Source: CAYMCO01 sp964388955
GTDB lineage: Bacteria > Chloroflexota > Anaerolineae > Anaerolineales > E44-bin32
Assembly (NCBI GenBank): GCA_964388955.1
Contig: CAYMCO010000001.1
Span: forward strand, 62,001-126,000
Reading direction: 5' to 3'
DNA: 64,000 nucleotides
The notes beneath the pieces were generated by a model that saw only the letters and a list, made by a program, of their open reading frames with translations, was not told the DNA's origin and did not search any database. How positions within the stretch are numbered: position 1 is the stretch's first letter; each line of letters starts with the position of its first letter. The position numbers and the translations under genes were made by a program. Positions 53,306 to 61,599 of the stretch are shown one piece after another.

Positions 53306-54919
53306 TCACGGTCCCCAATCAAGTGCCGCGGTTTGTCCCTCGCCGGTGATTCTCTGGCCTTGGCCCGTGGCCACGTCCACAACCCACAGGTCGCCTCGAA
53401 GGGTCAGCGCGATGCGTTCGCCGTCCGGCGACCACACCACATGCTGCGGTTCAATGCCCGGCTCCCCATCGGGTGGGAAGAGCGCGCGCCGGTTGCTGCC
53501 ATCTCGGTCCATCACCACCAGCCGATAGCGGCTGTCTTCGCTGGTCAAAGGCGTGATCGCCTGCAAGAAGGCAAGAGAGTATCCCGACTCCCACGATTCC
53601 GTCTCCACACCTGATACGACCGGAGACGCGAACATGCCCGTCCGGCTCGCCAAGCTGATGGCCGTGCCGCCATCCCCCGTCAGGGCGGCCAGGCCAAACA
53701 CCGGCGACGCCATGCGGCCTTCCAGACCCTCAGGCTCGCCATGGTCGACAAAATACAGGGTCTCATTGTCGTTCCCCCAAGCCAGGCCCGGAACCCAGGC
53801 CCAATCGCCGAGGGTCTGGTATGGAACGACCTCCCGCAACTGCTCGAAACCCGGATCATCCAGCAGGACGATGCCGATGCTGTCCGCCCGTGCGTAGGCC
53901 AGTTTGGAGCCATCCGGTGCCCAGGTGAACGTTGAACCCCACCATCCGTATTGTCCGCCGGGATTGGGGTCAATGAGCTCACGCTTGAAGTATCGCCGTT
54001 TGACGGGATCGAACGCAATCGTCCATAAGTCATTGTTCGCCTGCCAGCCGGGTGGCGATGGGCTGGGTTCGGCGGTGGAGTAGGCGATCAACAGCGCCGG
54101 GGCATCTGGGGACCACGCGGCGAAGTGGACCACGTTCTGGACATCAAGGTCAATGGGGCTCAGGCCGAGATCGCGAGTCGACGAGAGCCAGAGCGAGTTG
54201 ATCACGCCCTCGTCTTCCAGCTCGGCTCGCGAATAGAGCAGCCATGCGCCGTCGGGAGAAAGCTGAAAAGCTCTGCCGTCCAGGTCCCCGGTGGAAACCA
54301 ATGGGATGCGGTTCCCGGTGCTGCCCTGCATGAGCCAGGCGTTGCCCGTGGAAACATAGGCCAGGCGGCCTTCGATTTGCAGAGGCGTGTACCAGGCCTG
54401 CGAACCGATCATAATGATTTCCGCCTGCGGTTCTTCCAAGACAGTGGTCTTGACCGGAGTCCGGGAGACCGGCTTTCCATCCTCCATCAGCACCCGGTAG
54501 GTGGTCTCCTGGGTACCGTTCGCGCCGGGCTGGAGCAGGATCGTGTCCCCCTCGGGTATGCCTTCATTGCGGATGGTCTGGCGCTCGAAGGGGATGGTGG
54601 TGGTCTCGATCTCGAAACGTTCCGTGACCCGCCGAACTTCCACGCGCGCCCCTTCGTCGAGCACAGTGTAGGTCATCGGCTGGACACGGTCGAGCTCGCC
54701 GAGATGGACACCGGCCGCCTCAAGCGCGGCCTGCACGGTTGAGCCGGAAGGGATCTCCAGCGTAGTGGTCTTCCCATCTGCGCTCACGAGAACGTGCAGG
54801 ATCCCCGCTGTCGCCTGCGGGCCGACGCAGGCGGCCATGGAGGCGGCCAGGATCACCGCTGAACAGATGATGCTCAACCTGGGACACCAGCGGGAAAAGG
54901 AACGCGGCCGCCGATTCAA
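53306..54919 (-). CDS. Lipoprotein with DUF348/G5-like and TolB-type propeller domains
   Basis: A protein of about 537 residues. The start is uncertain: an in-frame TTG at 54919 gives an Arg-rich n-region, a hydrophobic core (LSIICSAVILAASMAACVG) and a lipobox Cys, while the frame continues upstream to 55060. After the lipid Cys comes a DUF348-like ubiquitin-fold segment (GKTTTLEIPSGSTVQAALEA), then a G5-like domain (TYRVLMEDGKPVSRTPVKTT). The rest is a WD40/TolB-like propeller (AFQLSPDGAWLLYSRAE, STFTWAPDGSKLAYARAD, VVWSPDGERIALTLRGD). It would sit outside the cytoplasmic membrane and bind cell-wall or protein ligands. It is encoded upstream of the epimerase on the same strand. Confidence 0.75.
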   Translation of the reverse strand: MNRRPRSFSRWCPRLSIICSAVILAASMAACVGPQATAGILHVLVSADGKTTTLEIPSGSTVQAALEAAGVHLGELDRVQPMTYTVLDEGARVEVRRVTERFEIETTTIPFERQTIRNEGIPEGDTILLQPGANGTQETTYRVLMEDGKPVSRTPVKTTVLEEPQAEIIMIGSQAWYTPLQIEGRLAYVSTGNAWLMQGSTGNRIPLVSTGDLDGRAFQLSPDGAWLLYSRAELEDEGVINSLWLSSTRDLGLSPIDLDVQNVVHFAAWSPDAPALLIAYSTAEPSPSPPGWQANNDLWTIAFDPVKRRYFKRELIDPNPGGQYGWWGSTFTWAPDGSKLAYARADSIGIVLLDDPGFEQLREVVPYQTLGDWAWVPGLAWGNDNETLYFVDHGEPEGLEGRMASPVFGLAALTGDGGTAISLASRTGMFASPVVSGVETESWESGYSLAFLQAITPLTSEDSRYRLVVMDRDGSNRRALFPPDGEPGIEPQHVVWSPDGERIALTLRGDLWVVDVATGQGQRITGEGQTAALDWGP

Positions 54920-55112
54920 CTTCGTGTGGGTTGAGGTCGAAACCGGCCCCCGCAGACCGGTTGTCTCGGGGTTTGTGCGGCGTGACCGGGGGGAATCCCT
55001 GCGGTCCGGGTGGGCAATTCCGATCAAGTTCGAGCCCTTCAAGCGGAGTACTGCCCTCAAGTGTTGCGTAATTGCTGAGGCAGAATCGCGCTGGTATAAT
55101 CCTTACAAGCTT

Positions 55113-55688
55113 TTACTTAAGTTTACCAACGATCGCCATCTCACCATCGCTAATCGCGATGGTGTTGATCCGTATGCCGGTCGCCGCCGGCCCAAACTTG
55201 CCGGTGAACGCCTCCGTCAGGATGGCCGAAATGGAATTGCGCAGCACCTCGGGTGCTGCCATCGGTCCCAGTTTGGCTTCGATGAGATCGAAAGAGATAT
55301 TACCATCAGAATCCACCTCTGGAGAAATCGCAATTAGGAAGCTGGCTTGGAACGGGCCTCGGCTGGTCACGCCATAGATCCGCATCAAGCCATCCCTGAG
55401 GAAGATTTGAGGCGAGACGGTGATGGGGGCGTCGATTTCCTGCATACGTAGTGCGAAATAGGCAGTCAGTTGCTTCTCGTCTATGATCACAGTCACTTCC
55501 TGGTCTACGGCGTTGAGGACCGCCGACTCCCAGGCCGAACCCAATGTTGCCGCCGCTTTCGGCTTCACCTGCATCAGGGGTGCGGGGGGCGACGGGCCAC
55601 CCAAATCGAGCGAGCAGGCCAGGGAACCCAATCCCAGGCTAGCGGCAAGTAACAAAATGTGCCAGCGAAAGCAGACCCTTGAATTCAT
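55113..55688 (-). CDS. Putative lipoprotein of unknown function
   Basis: A 191-aa protein with a lipoprotein signal (ILLLAASLGLGSLACSLDLG, lipobox Cys at about 25). The mature part alternates strands and short helices: AVDQEVTVIIDEKQLTAYFA, PQIFLRDGLMRIYGVTSRGP and NISFDLIEAKLGPMAAPEVL. I know no family with confidence; the pattern suggests a lipid- or ligand-binding beta fold. Its 5' end overlaps the start of scpB on the opposite strand by about 10 bases. It precedes the G5/propeller lipoprotein gene. Confidence 0.7.
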   Translation of the reverse strand: MNSRVCFRWHILLLAASLGLGSLACSLDLGGPSPPAPLMQVKPKAAATLGSAWESAVLNAVDQEVTVIIDEKQLTAYFALRMQEIDAPITVSPQIFLRDGLMRIYGVTSRGPFQASFLIAISPEVDSDGNISFDLIEAKLGPMAAPEVLRNSISAILTEAFTGKFGPAATGIRINTIAISDGEMAIVGKLK

Positions 55689-56329
55689 CTGAATCGACCG
55701 ATCCTCTGCCCCCGCGAGGGCGTGAATTTGCTGAAAGAGACCGCGGCTGCGACGAGCGAGACGACGGCGCCAGCCCGCTCAGGGCGCGCGTAGAGGCCTT
55801 GCTGTTTGTGGCTGCAGAACCCGTGCCAGTCTCGAAGCTGTCGGGCAGCCTCGGGGTCTCCTCGGGTGAAATCGAGTCCGCTTTGGTCGAGCTGAGCGAG
55901 CAGTATCGGGGAACCGGCCTGCAAGTTCAGCGGCATCACAGTGGGGTACAGATCACGACCGCGCCCGAAGTCGCCTCCGCAGTGGCCCGCTTCTTGGAGA
56001 GCGAGCGGACGACCAGCCTGTCTCGCGCCGCACTGGAGACGCTGGCCATCGTGGCCTACAAACAACCGGCGACACGGCCCCAGATCGATGCCATCCGCGG
56101 CGTCAATTCCGAGAGCGCAGTGCATACTCTTCTCCGCTATGGCTTGATTGAGGACACAGGACGCAGCGATTCCCCTGGACGCCCAATCCTATACAAGACG
56201 ACGCCCGACTTCCTCGGCTACTTCGGGGTGAGCTCGTTGGAGGATCTGCCGGCTATCCCGGGAGAGGCACCGCCGATTGAGGAGGAAGTTGGCGAGGAGC
56301 GGCCGGATATCGAGGACGAGGGCCGGTGA
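55679..56329 (+). CDS. scpB: Segregation and condensation protein ScpB
   Basis: A 216-aa subunit of the SMC-ScpAB condensin complex. Two winged-helix domains are visible: ALLFVAAEPVPVSKLSGSLG in the first and LSRAALETLAIVAYKQPATR with IDAIRGVNSESAVHTLLRYG in the second. The frame opens with TTG at 55679 and no clear ribosome-binding site, so the true start may lie further inside. scpA is not next door. The stop overlaps the start of the pseudouridine synthase gene (GTGA), the common scpB-rluB order. Confidence 0.93.
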   Translation: MNSSESTDPLPPRGREFAERDRGCDERDDGASPLRARVEALLFVAAEPVPVSKLSGSLGVSSGEIESALVELSEQYRGTGLQVQRHHSGVQITTAPEVASAVARFLESERTTSLSRAALETLAIVAYKQPATRPQIDAIRGVNSESAVHTLLRYGLIEDTGRSDSPGRPILYKTTPDFLGYFGVSSLEDLPAIPGEAPPIEEEVGEERPDIEDEGR

Positions 56330-57057
56330 AGGAGCGCGTGCAGAAAATACTCGCTCGGGCGGGTTATGGGTCCCGGCGGCGCTGTGAGAGACTTGTGGAA
56401 GCGGGGAGGGTGACGATCAACCGGCAAGCGGCGATCCTTGGCAGCAAAGCCGACGGGACCCAGGATGACATCCGTGTCGATGGTGAGCGCATCGCTCCGC
56501 AAGCGGAATTGCGGTATGTGCTGCTCTACAAGCCAGTCGGTGTGCTCTCCTCCTTGCGCTCACAAGGAGGGCGCCGCACCGTGGGTGACCTGGTCCCTCT
56601 TCCGGAACGCCTTTTTCCGGTGGGAAGATTGGATCTGGAGAGCGAGGGTCTGCTCCTGATGACAAATGATGGGCCGCTGGCCAATCGCCTGACCCATCCG
56701 CGCTACGGGCATGAGAAAGAGTACCGGGTGTCCTTTGACCGCAAGCCAGATGAGCGGCAGTTGAAAGCCTGGCAAGAGGGGGTTGTGCTCCCGGACGGAA
56801 GGCGGACACTTCCGGCACGCGTAACGCTGGAATCGGACCGCGCTGCGGGCGCTTGGGTGCGGGTTGTGATGAAGGAGGGTCGCAAGCGGCAGATCCGTGA
56901 GGTAGCGGAATGTCTGGGATTGCAGGTTCGGAGGCTGATACGCGTCCGCATGGCCTCCCTGCGCCTCGGCAATATCCCGCCAGGTGCTTGGCGTTTGCTG
57001 ACAGAGAAGGAAATCCAGCGGCTGAGGCGGGAGGCTGGATTGGCCCCTCGGGGTTGA
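56326..57057 (+). CDS. rluB: RluB/RsuA-family rRNA pseudouridine synthase
   Basis: A 243-aa enzyme that converts a uridine of rRNA to pseudouridine. An S4 RNA-binding domain (RVQKILARAGYGSRRRCERL) is followed by the catalytic domain with FPVGRLDLESEGLLLMTNDG, where the Asp of GRLD is the nucleophile, and GRKRQIREVAECLGLQVRRL. It starts at a GTG inside the scpB stop. RluB and RsuA share this architecture; RluB is the likelier identity because of the scpB linkage, but it is not proven. Confidence 0.92.
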   Translation: MKERVQKILARAGYGSRRRCERLVEAGRVTINRQAAILGSKADGTQDDIRVDGERIAPQAELRYVLLYKPVGVLSSLRSQGGRRTVGDLVPLPERLFPVGRLDLESEGLLLMTNDGPLANRLTHPRYGHEKEYRVSFDRKPDERQLKAWQEGVVLPDGRRTLPARVTLESDRAAGAWVRVVMKEGRKRQIREVAECLGLQVRRLIRVRMASLRLGNIPPGAWRLLTEKEIQRLRREAGLAPRG

Positions 57058-57202
57058 GAGAGGATCCCGTAGGGGTGGCGCCGGTTCCCCCCAACAGCGG
57101 GAGCAGGGCGTGAAGCGGCAGACGACCGATTGACCGCTTTGGCCTGTCCGCTGGCCATCGCAGAGTCGTTTGCGTTTCGTGTAGCCATAGGAAGGCGGAT
57201 AG

Positions 57203-58339
57203 ATGAAGCTTCATGAATACCAATCGAAGCAGATTTTCCAGAAGTATGGTGTGCCGATCCCCCGCGGTCGCGTAGCGAACAGCGCGGACGAGGCGCGAGC
57301 GATTGCCGAGGAGCTTGGGGGGCGCACGGTCATCAAATCCCAAGTGTTGGTGGGAGGGCGCGGCAAAGCGGGTGGGATCCGCCTGGCGGATTCGCCGGAA
57401 GACGCAGAACGGTTGGCGAGAGAGGTCCTTGGGATGACGATCAAGGGCTTGCACGTGCGCAAGTTGCTTGTCGATGAGGCGGCCGATATTGTCCAGGAGA
57501 TCTACCTCGGCGTGACGAACGACCGGGTACACGGCTGTCCAGTGGTCATTGCGTCCGCCGAAGGGGGGGTCGAAATCGAGGAGATCGCCCGAACCCATCC
57601 GAGCAAGATCGTGCGGGTGCGGGTCGATCCTCTGCTAGGTCTCCGGGATTATCAGGCACGAGATTTGGCGTCCGACATCGAGTTGCAGCGATCCCAATGG
57701 CGCGCCTTCAATCAGATCGCCAAAGGGTTGTACCGGGCCTACATGGAGACGGATTCGACCCTGGCTGAGATCAATCCACTGGTCATTACGGCAGATCAGC
57801 GCATGCTGGCCCTGGATGGGAAGATGGTAATCGACGACAACGGGCTGTTCCGGCATCCGGAATTGGCAGAAATGCGGGACATGGAGGAGGAACCGACGGC
57901 CGAGCAGGAAGCGCGCAGCTTCGGCCTGTCGTATGTCAAATTGGACGGGAACGTAGGCTGCATGGTCAACGGCGCAGGATTGGCGATGACCACCATGGAT
58001 GTGATCAAGCTCTTCGGCGGGGCACCCGCCAACTTCCTCGATATCGGGGGCGGGGCAGATTCGGAAAAGGTGGCCGCCGCACTGCGCATCATCCTGAAGG
58101 ATCCGAACGTAGAGACCATCCTGATCAATATCTTCGGGGGCATCACCCGCTGCGACGAAGTGGCACGTGGGGTTCTTGAGGCGCTGGAGATGCAGCCGAC
58201 GGACCTTCCCATGGTGGTCAGGCTGGTTGGAACCAACGAAGAGGACGGCCGTATTATCCTGTCCGAGGCGGATATGATCACGGCCACCAGCTTGTCCGAA
58301 GCGGCCAAACAAGCGGTCGCGGCGGCGAGAGGGGGGTAG
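57203..58339 (+). CDS. sucC: Succinyl-CoA synthetase beta subunit
   Basis: A 378-aa ADP- or GDP-forming succinate-CoA ligase beta subunit of the citric-acid cycle. The ATP-grasp domain begins KLHEYQSKQIFQKYGVPIPR and includes KSQVLVGGRGKAGGIRLA. The metal-binding region reads LAEINPLVITADQRMLALDG. The C-terminal CoA-ligase domain has NFLDIGGGADSEKVAAALRI and NIFGGITRCDEVARG. The alpha gene follows 2 bases after its stop. Confidence 0.97.
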   Translation: MKLHEYQSKQIFQKYGVPIPRGRVANSADEARAIAEELGGRTVIKSQVLVGGRGKAGGIRLADSPEDAERLAREVLGMTIKGLHVRKLLVDEAADIVQEIYLGVTNDRVHGCPVVIASAEGGVEIEEIARTHPSKIVRVRVDPLLGLRDYQARDLASDIELQRSQWRAFNQIAKGLYRAYMETDSTLAEINPLVITADQRMLALDGKMVIDDNGLFRHPELAEMRDMEEEPTAEQEARSFGLSYVKLDGNVGCMVNGAGLAMTTMDVIKLFGGAPANFLDIGGGADSEKVAAALRIILKDPNVETILINIFGGITRCDEVARGVLEALEMQPTDLPMVVRLVGTNEEDGRIILSEADMITATSLSEAAKQAVAAARGG

Positions 58340-58341
58340 GG

Positions 58342-59205
58342 ATGAGCATTCTGATTGATGAAAACACCCGTATCCTGGTTCAAGGGATCACTGGGCGGGA
58401 AGGCTTGTTCCATACTTCCCAGATGATGGAATACGGAACACGCATCGTAGCTGGAGTGACGCCGGGGAAGGGGGGCGAGTGGGTGCTGGATGGTAAGGTG
58501 CCCGTGTTCGACACCGTCAATCGCGCGGTGCGCACAACCGGCGCAACAGCCAGCGTGATCTTCGTTCCCGCACGTTTCGCGACAGATGCTCTCCTCGAGG
58601 CCGCGGACGCAGGCCTGTCACTCGTGGTCTGCATTACAGAGGGGATTCCGATACAAAGTATGATGCAGGTGCGCAGCTATATGCTTCAGAAGGGAACGCG
58701 ACTGGTGGGCCCCAACTGCCCGGGGATTCTGATGCCGGGCGCGGCGAAGGCCGGGATCATCCCTGGCCATATCTCTCGGCGTGGGAACATTGGCGTGGTC
58801 TCAAGATCCGGCACTCTCACCTACGAGGTGCTCTACGCCCTGATGCAGAATGGGATGGGTGCCTCGACCTGTGTGGGGATCGGAGGGGACCCAATCAATG
58901 GGACTTCTTTTGTGGATGTGCTCGACATGTTCGAAAGCGACCCGCAAACAGAGAAAGCCATTCTGATCGGTGAGATCGGCGGCAGCGACGAGGAGCGGGC
59001 GGCGGAGTTCATCAGCGACCATATGACAAAACCCGTCGTAGCCTTCGTGGCCGGAAAGACAGCGCCAGCGGGCAAGAGAATGGGGCACGCCGGCGCCATC
59101 GTCGAAGGTGGCACCGGCGGCGCGGCGGACAAGATCGCCGCCCTTGAAGCTGCGGGGGTGCGGGTTGCGGACACTCCGGGGCGGATCCCGGGGTTGATCG
59201 GCTAG
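58342..59205 (+). CDS. sucD: Succinyl-CoA synthetase alpha subunit
   Basis: A 287-aa CoA-binding subunit. The Rossmann CoA-binding domain reads TRILVQGITGREGLFHTSQM, and the phosphate-accepting His is in RMGHAGAIVEGGTGGAADK near residue 249. GPNCPGILMPG and SRSGTLTYEVLYAL are conserved family blocks. It forms the heterodimer with SucC encoded immediately upstream. It is followed by a UroD-family gene 33 bases on. Confidence 0.97.
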   Translation: MSILIDENTRILVQGITGREGLFHTSQMMEYGTRIVAGVTPGKGGEWVLDGKVPVFDTVNRAVRTTGATASVIFVPARFATDALLEAADAGLSLVVCITEGIPIQSMMQVRSYMLQKGTRLVGPNCPGILMPGAAKAGIIPGHISRRGNIGVVSRSGTLTYEVLYALMQNGMGASTCVGIGGDPINGTSFVDVLDMFESDPQTEKAILIGEIGGSDEERAAEFISDHMTKPVVAFVAGKTAPAGKRMGHAGAIVEGGTGGAADKIAALEAAGVRVADTPGRIPGLIG

Positions 59206-59237
59206 GCGCAGGAGGAGGGAGCCAGTGGGAGGCATGC

Positions 59238-60227
59238 ATGGCGGAGATTAGCAAGCGCGAGCGACTGCAGGCTGTGATTGCCGGCGAGATCGCCGACCGC
59301 GCGCCGATCGCAATGTGGCGTCACTTCCCGGTGGATGATCAAGACCCCCTCAGGCTCGCCGGGGCGACGGGCGACTTCCAAGATCGATATGATTTTGACT
59401 TCATCAAAGTCACACCGAGTTCTTCCTTCTGCCTGCGGGACTGGGGCGCTCAGGATGTATGGGAGGGGAGCACGGAGGGGACACGCACGTATACCCACCG
59501 GGTGATCCAAGAGAGTGCGGACTGGAGATCGTTGGAGCCGCTGCAGCCGACGGCCCCATTCCTCAAGGCGCAATTGGTCTGTCTGCGGGCGCTGAAGGAT
59601 CGCTACCATGATGAACGCCTGCCGATCATCCAGACGATCTTCAATCCACTCTCGCAAGCGAAGAACCTGGCTGGGCCAGAGCGTCTGGTCGAGCACCTCC
59701 ACCGGGATCCGGAATCCGTCGAGGTTGGCCTGGAGACCATCACACGAACAACCCTGGAGTTCATCCAGGCCGCCAAGGCGACGGGCATCGCTGGCGTGTT
59801 TTATGCGGTACAGCATGCCAGCTTTAAACACTTTGACCTGGCGGGATACAGGCGGTTCGGGCTGAAGTATGATCGGCGGCTGATGGAAGCGGCCGAGGAT
59901 CTCTGGCTGAATGTGCTCCATCTACATGGCGACTCGCTGATTTTCGATGTCGCCAGCCAGCTCCCGGCCGAGATCGTCAACTGGCATGACCGGGGGTCCG
60001 GACCCAGCTTGAGCGAAGGAAAGGCGCACATCCGGGGCGCGGTTTGCGGTGGGATCCAGCAGTGGAAGGCCATGGTTGTAGGCACGCCGGAGACGGTAGC
60101 CGCCCAAGCTTCCGATGCCCTTGATGCCATGAATCACTGCATGGTTCTCGGGACGGGATGCGTTCTCCCGATCGTAGCGCCTCATGGCAACATATCCGCC
60201 GCCCGGGCTGCGGTAGAGCGGGGCTGA
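59238..60227 (+). CDS. Uroporphyrinogen decarboxylase-family protein
   Basis: A 329-aa TIM-barrel protein of the UroD/MtaA superfamily. It opens SKRERLQAVIAGEIADRAPI, typical of UroD-like proteins, and contains HLHGDSLIFDVASQLPAEIV and the closing GTGCVLPIVAPHGNISAARA, which matches the superfamily's CxLP end. The N-terminal catalytic Arg/Asp pattern of true HemE (RxAGR) is not evident, so it may be a corrinoid-dependent methyltransferase-like or a specialised decarboxylase rather than heme HemE. It follows sucD closely on the same strand. Confidence 0.8.
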   Translation: MAEISKRERLQAVIAGEIADRAPIAMWRHFPVDDQDPLRLAGATGDFQDRYDFDFIKVTPSSSFCLRDWGAQDVWEGSTEGTRTYTHRVIQESADWRSLEPLQPTAPFLKAQLVCLRALKDRYHDERLPIIQTIFNPLSQAKNLAGPERLVEHLHRDPESVEVGLETITRTTLEFIQAAKATGIAGVFYAVQHASFKHFDLAGYRRFGLKYDRRLMEAAEDLWLNVLHLHGDSLIFDVASQLPAEIVNWHDRGSGPSLSEGKAHIRGAVCGGIQQWKAMVVGTPETVAAQASDALDAMNHCMVLGTGCVLPIVAPHGNISAARAAVERG

Positions 60228-60362
60228 AAGGCTCCGCCGTAGGTGTGCGATGGGCCCTCCTATGGTCGATCACGGTTGGGGCTGGCAATCCCCCCCTCGC
60301 TCCGGGGAAGGGGGCGGAGGAGCCAGACTATGGCCGGGCCCTCCACGGCCGCGGAGGCATCG

Positions 60363-60923
60363 ATGTCCATCCGGGTGATCGCTGGGCAGGCGAAAGGGCA
60401 TCGTTTGAAGCTGGTGCCGGGCGGCAGGGCGCGGCCCATCCCAGACAAAGTAAAAGAATCGCTCTTCAACATCATCGGCCCCGGGATCCTGGAAGGTCGC
60501 CTGCTGGATATGTTCGCGGGCACCGGAAGCGTTGGCATCGAGGCCTTGAGCCGTGGCGCGGCTGAGGTCGTCTTCTTGGACACCGACCCCAGGGCAATCC
60601 GGACGATCAAGGAGAACCTGGAAATCACCGGATTCGAGGCGCTTGGCGAGGTGAGGCGCGTCGACGCATTCCATTATTTGGTTTCCTTCCCCCCGCAGGC
60701 TTTCGATTTCGTCTATGTTGCGCCACCCCAGTACAAGGGCTTATGGCAGCGAAGCTTGCGGTCCCTCGAACGGCGCCCGGAGTGGCTCAACCCTGATGCA
60801 TGGGTGATCGCGCAGATTGACCCTGTCGAGTACGAAAGTCTTCCGTCGGCATGTCTGGTCGAGTTTGACCAGCGCAAATACGGCTCAACGCTCTTGGTCT
60901 TCTACGAACTGCCCGGCGAGTAG
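60363..60923 (+). CDS. rsmD: 16S rRNA (guanine-N2)-methyltransferase RsmD-type
   Basis: A 186-aa SAM-dependent methyltransferase. I start it at 60363 (MSIRVIAGQAKGHRLKLVPG), with GGAGG just upstream; the frame opens 120 bases earlier. KVKESLFNIIGP and LLDMFAGTGSVGIEALSRGA are RsmD blocks (SAM-binding motif I). The catalytic motif IV, normally (D/N)PP(Y/F), here reads APPQYKGLW. RsmD methylates G966 of 16S rRNA in E. coli. A hairpin at 61000-61020 lies downstream. Confidence 0.88.
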   Translation: MSIRVIAGQAKGHRLKLVPGGRARPIPDKVKESLFNIIGPGILEGRLLDMFAGTGSVGIEALSRGAAEVVFLDTDPRAIRTIKENLEITGFEALGEVRRVDAFHYLVSFPPQAFDFVYVAPPQYKGLWQRSLRSLERRPEWLNPDAWVIAQIDPVEYESLPSACLVEFDQRKYGSTLLVFYELPGE

Positions 60924-60999
60924 AGGGCAATGCGCTGTGCGGTATGCGCATTGCGGCAGGGAGGTGCGCTGCCGGTATGGCCTCTTTCGGGAGGCCTAG

Positions 61000-61020
61000 G
61001 GGCGCCCCTTGTGGGCGCCC
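61000..61020. terminator. GC-rich hairpin between converging genes
   Basis: gggcgccc (61000-61007) can pair with gggcgccc (61013-61020) around a 5-base loop; each arm is itself palindromic. It lies between the converging rsmD and Nudix genes and may end both transcripts, but it has no T-tract. Confidence 0.4.
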
Positions 61021-61083
61021 GCCGTGCCGGGGTGCGTGAAGGGTTATTCCTCGCGGCGGCTGATGGGTGGTGCCGGCAACGCG

Positions 61084-61590
61084 CTAGCCCGCTGACAGCT
61101 CGATCTGCAGGTTCCCCGTTTCGTCATACGTGTACAGGCCGCAGAATGGGCGGCCCGAACGGTAGCCCTCCAAGGCGGCCGGGAGCAGCGCGGGGAGATC
61201 GCTGACCAGATCCGAAGGGTCCAACCCCTCGAAATCCACCCACTCTGGCCGGCCCTCTGGCCCGCCTGTGGGCTCGTTTGCCCCGCCCGAACCCACGAAG
61301 ACGTATAGCCCGATCCCGGGAATGTCCCCCGTGTCGATCAGGATGGCACCGACCAGTTGGAGAGCCTCCGGGGTTAGCCCCGTCTCCTCTTGGATTTCGC
61401 GCACTGCGCTGCTGAGAGGATCCTCCCCCTGTTCGATATGCCCCCCGATGCCATTGTACTTTCCCGCCCATGCTCCCCGATCGGAGGCGAGGCGCATCAA
61501 CAGAACTCGGTCGCCCTGGATGAGAAACGAGATCGTCCTGGGGATGAGTGTGTAGCGCTCCGGCTGCACTCGCTGGCCGGCGAGAGACAT
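61084..61590 (-). CDS. Nudix hydrolase
   Basis: A 168-aa member of the Nudix family, which cleaves nucleoside diphosphates linked to other moieties. The Nudix box is complete: GGHIEQGEDPLSSAVREIQE followed by ETGL. RTISFLIQGDRVLLMRLASD precedes it as the first strand pair. The C-terminal extension (about 45 residues) is longer than in MutT. The substrate cannot be read from sequence. It lies 9 bases after the aldolase-like gene on the same strand. Confidence 0.92.
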   Translation of the reverse strand: MSLAGQRVQPERYTLIPRTISFLIQGDRVLLMRLASDRGAWAGKYNGIGGHIEQGEDPLSSAVREIQEETGLTPEALQLVGAILIDTGDIPGIGLYVFVGSGGANEPTGGPEGRPEWVDFEGLDPSDLVSDLPALLPAALEGYRSGRPFCGLYTYDETGNLQIELSAG

Positions 61591-61599
61591 CAGCGCCCC

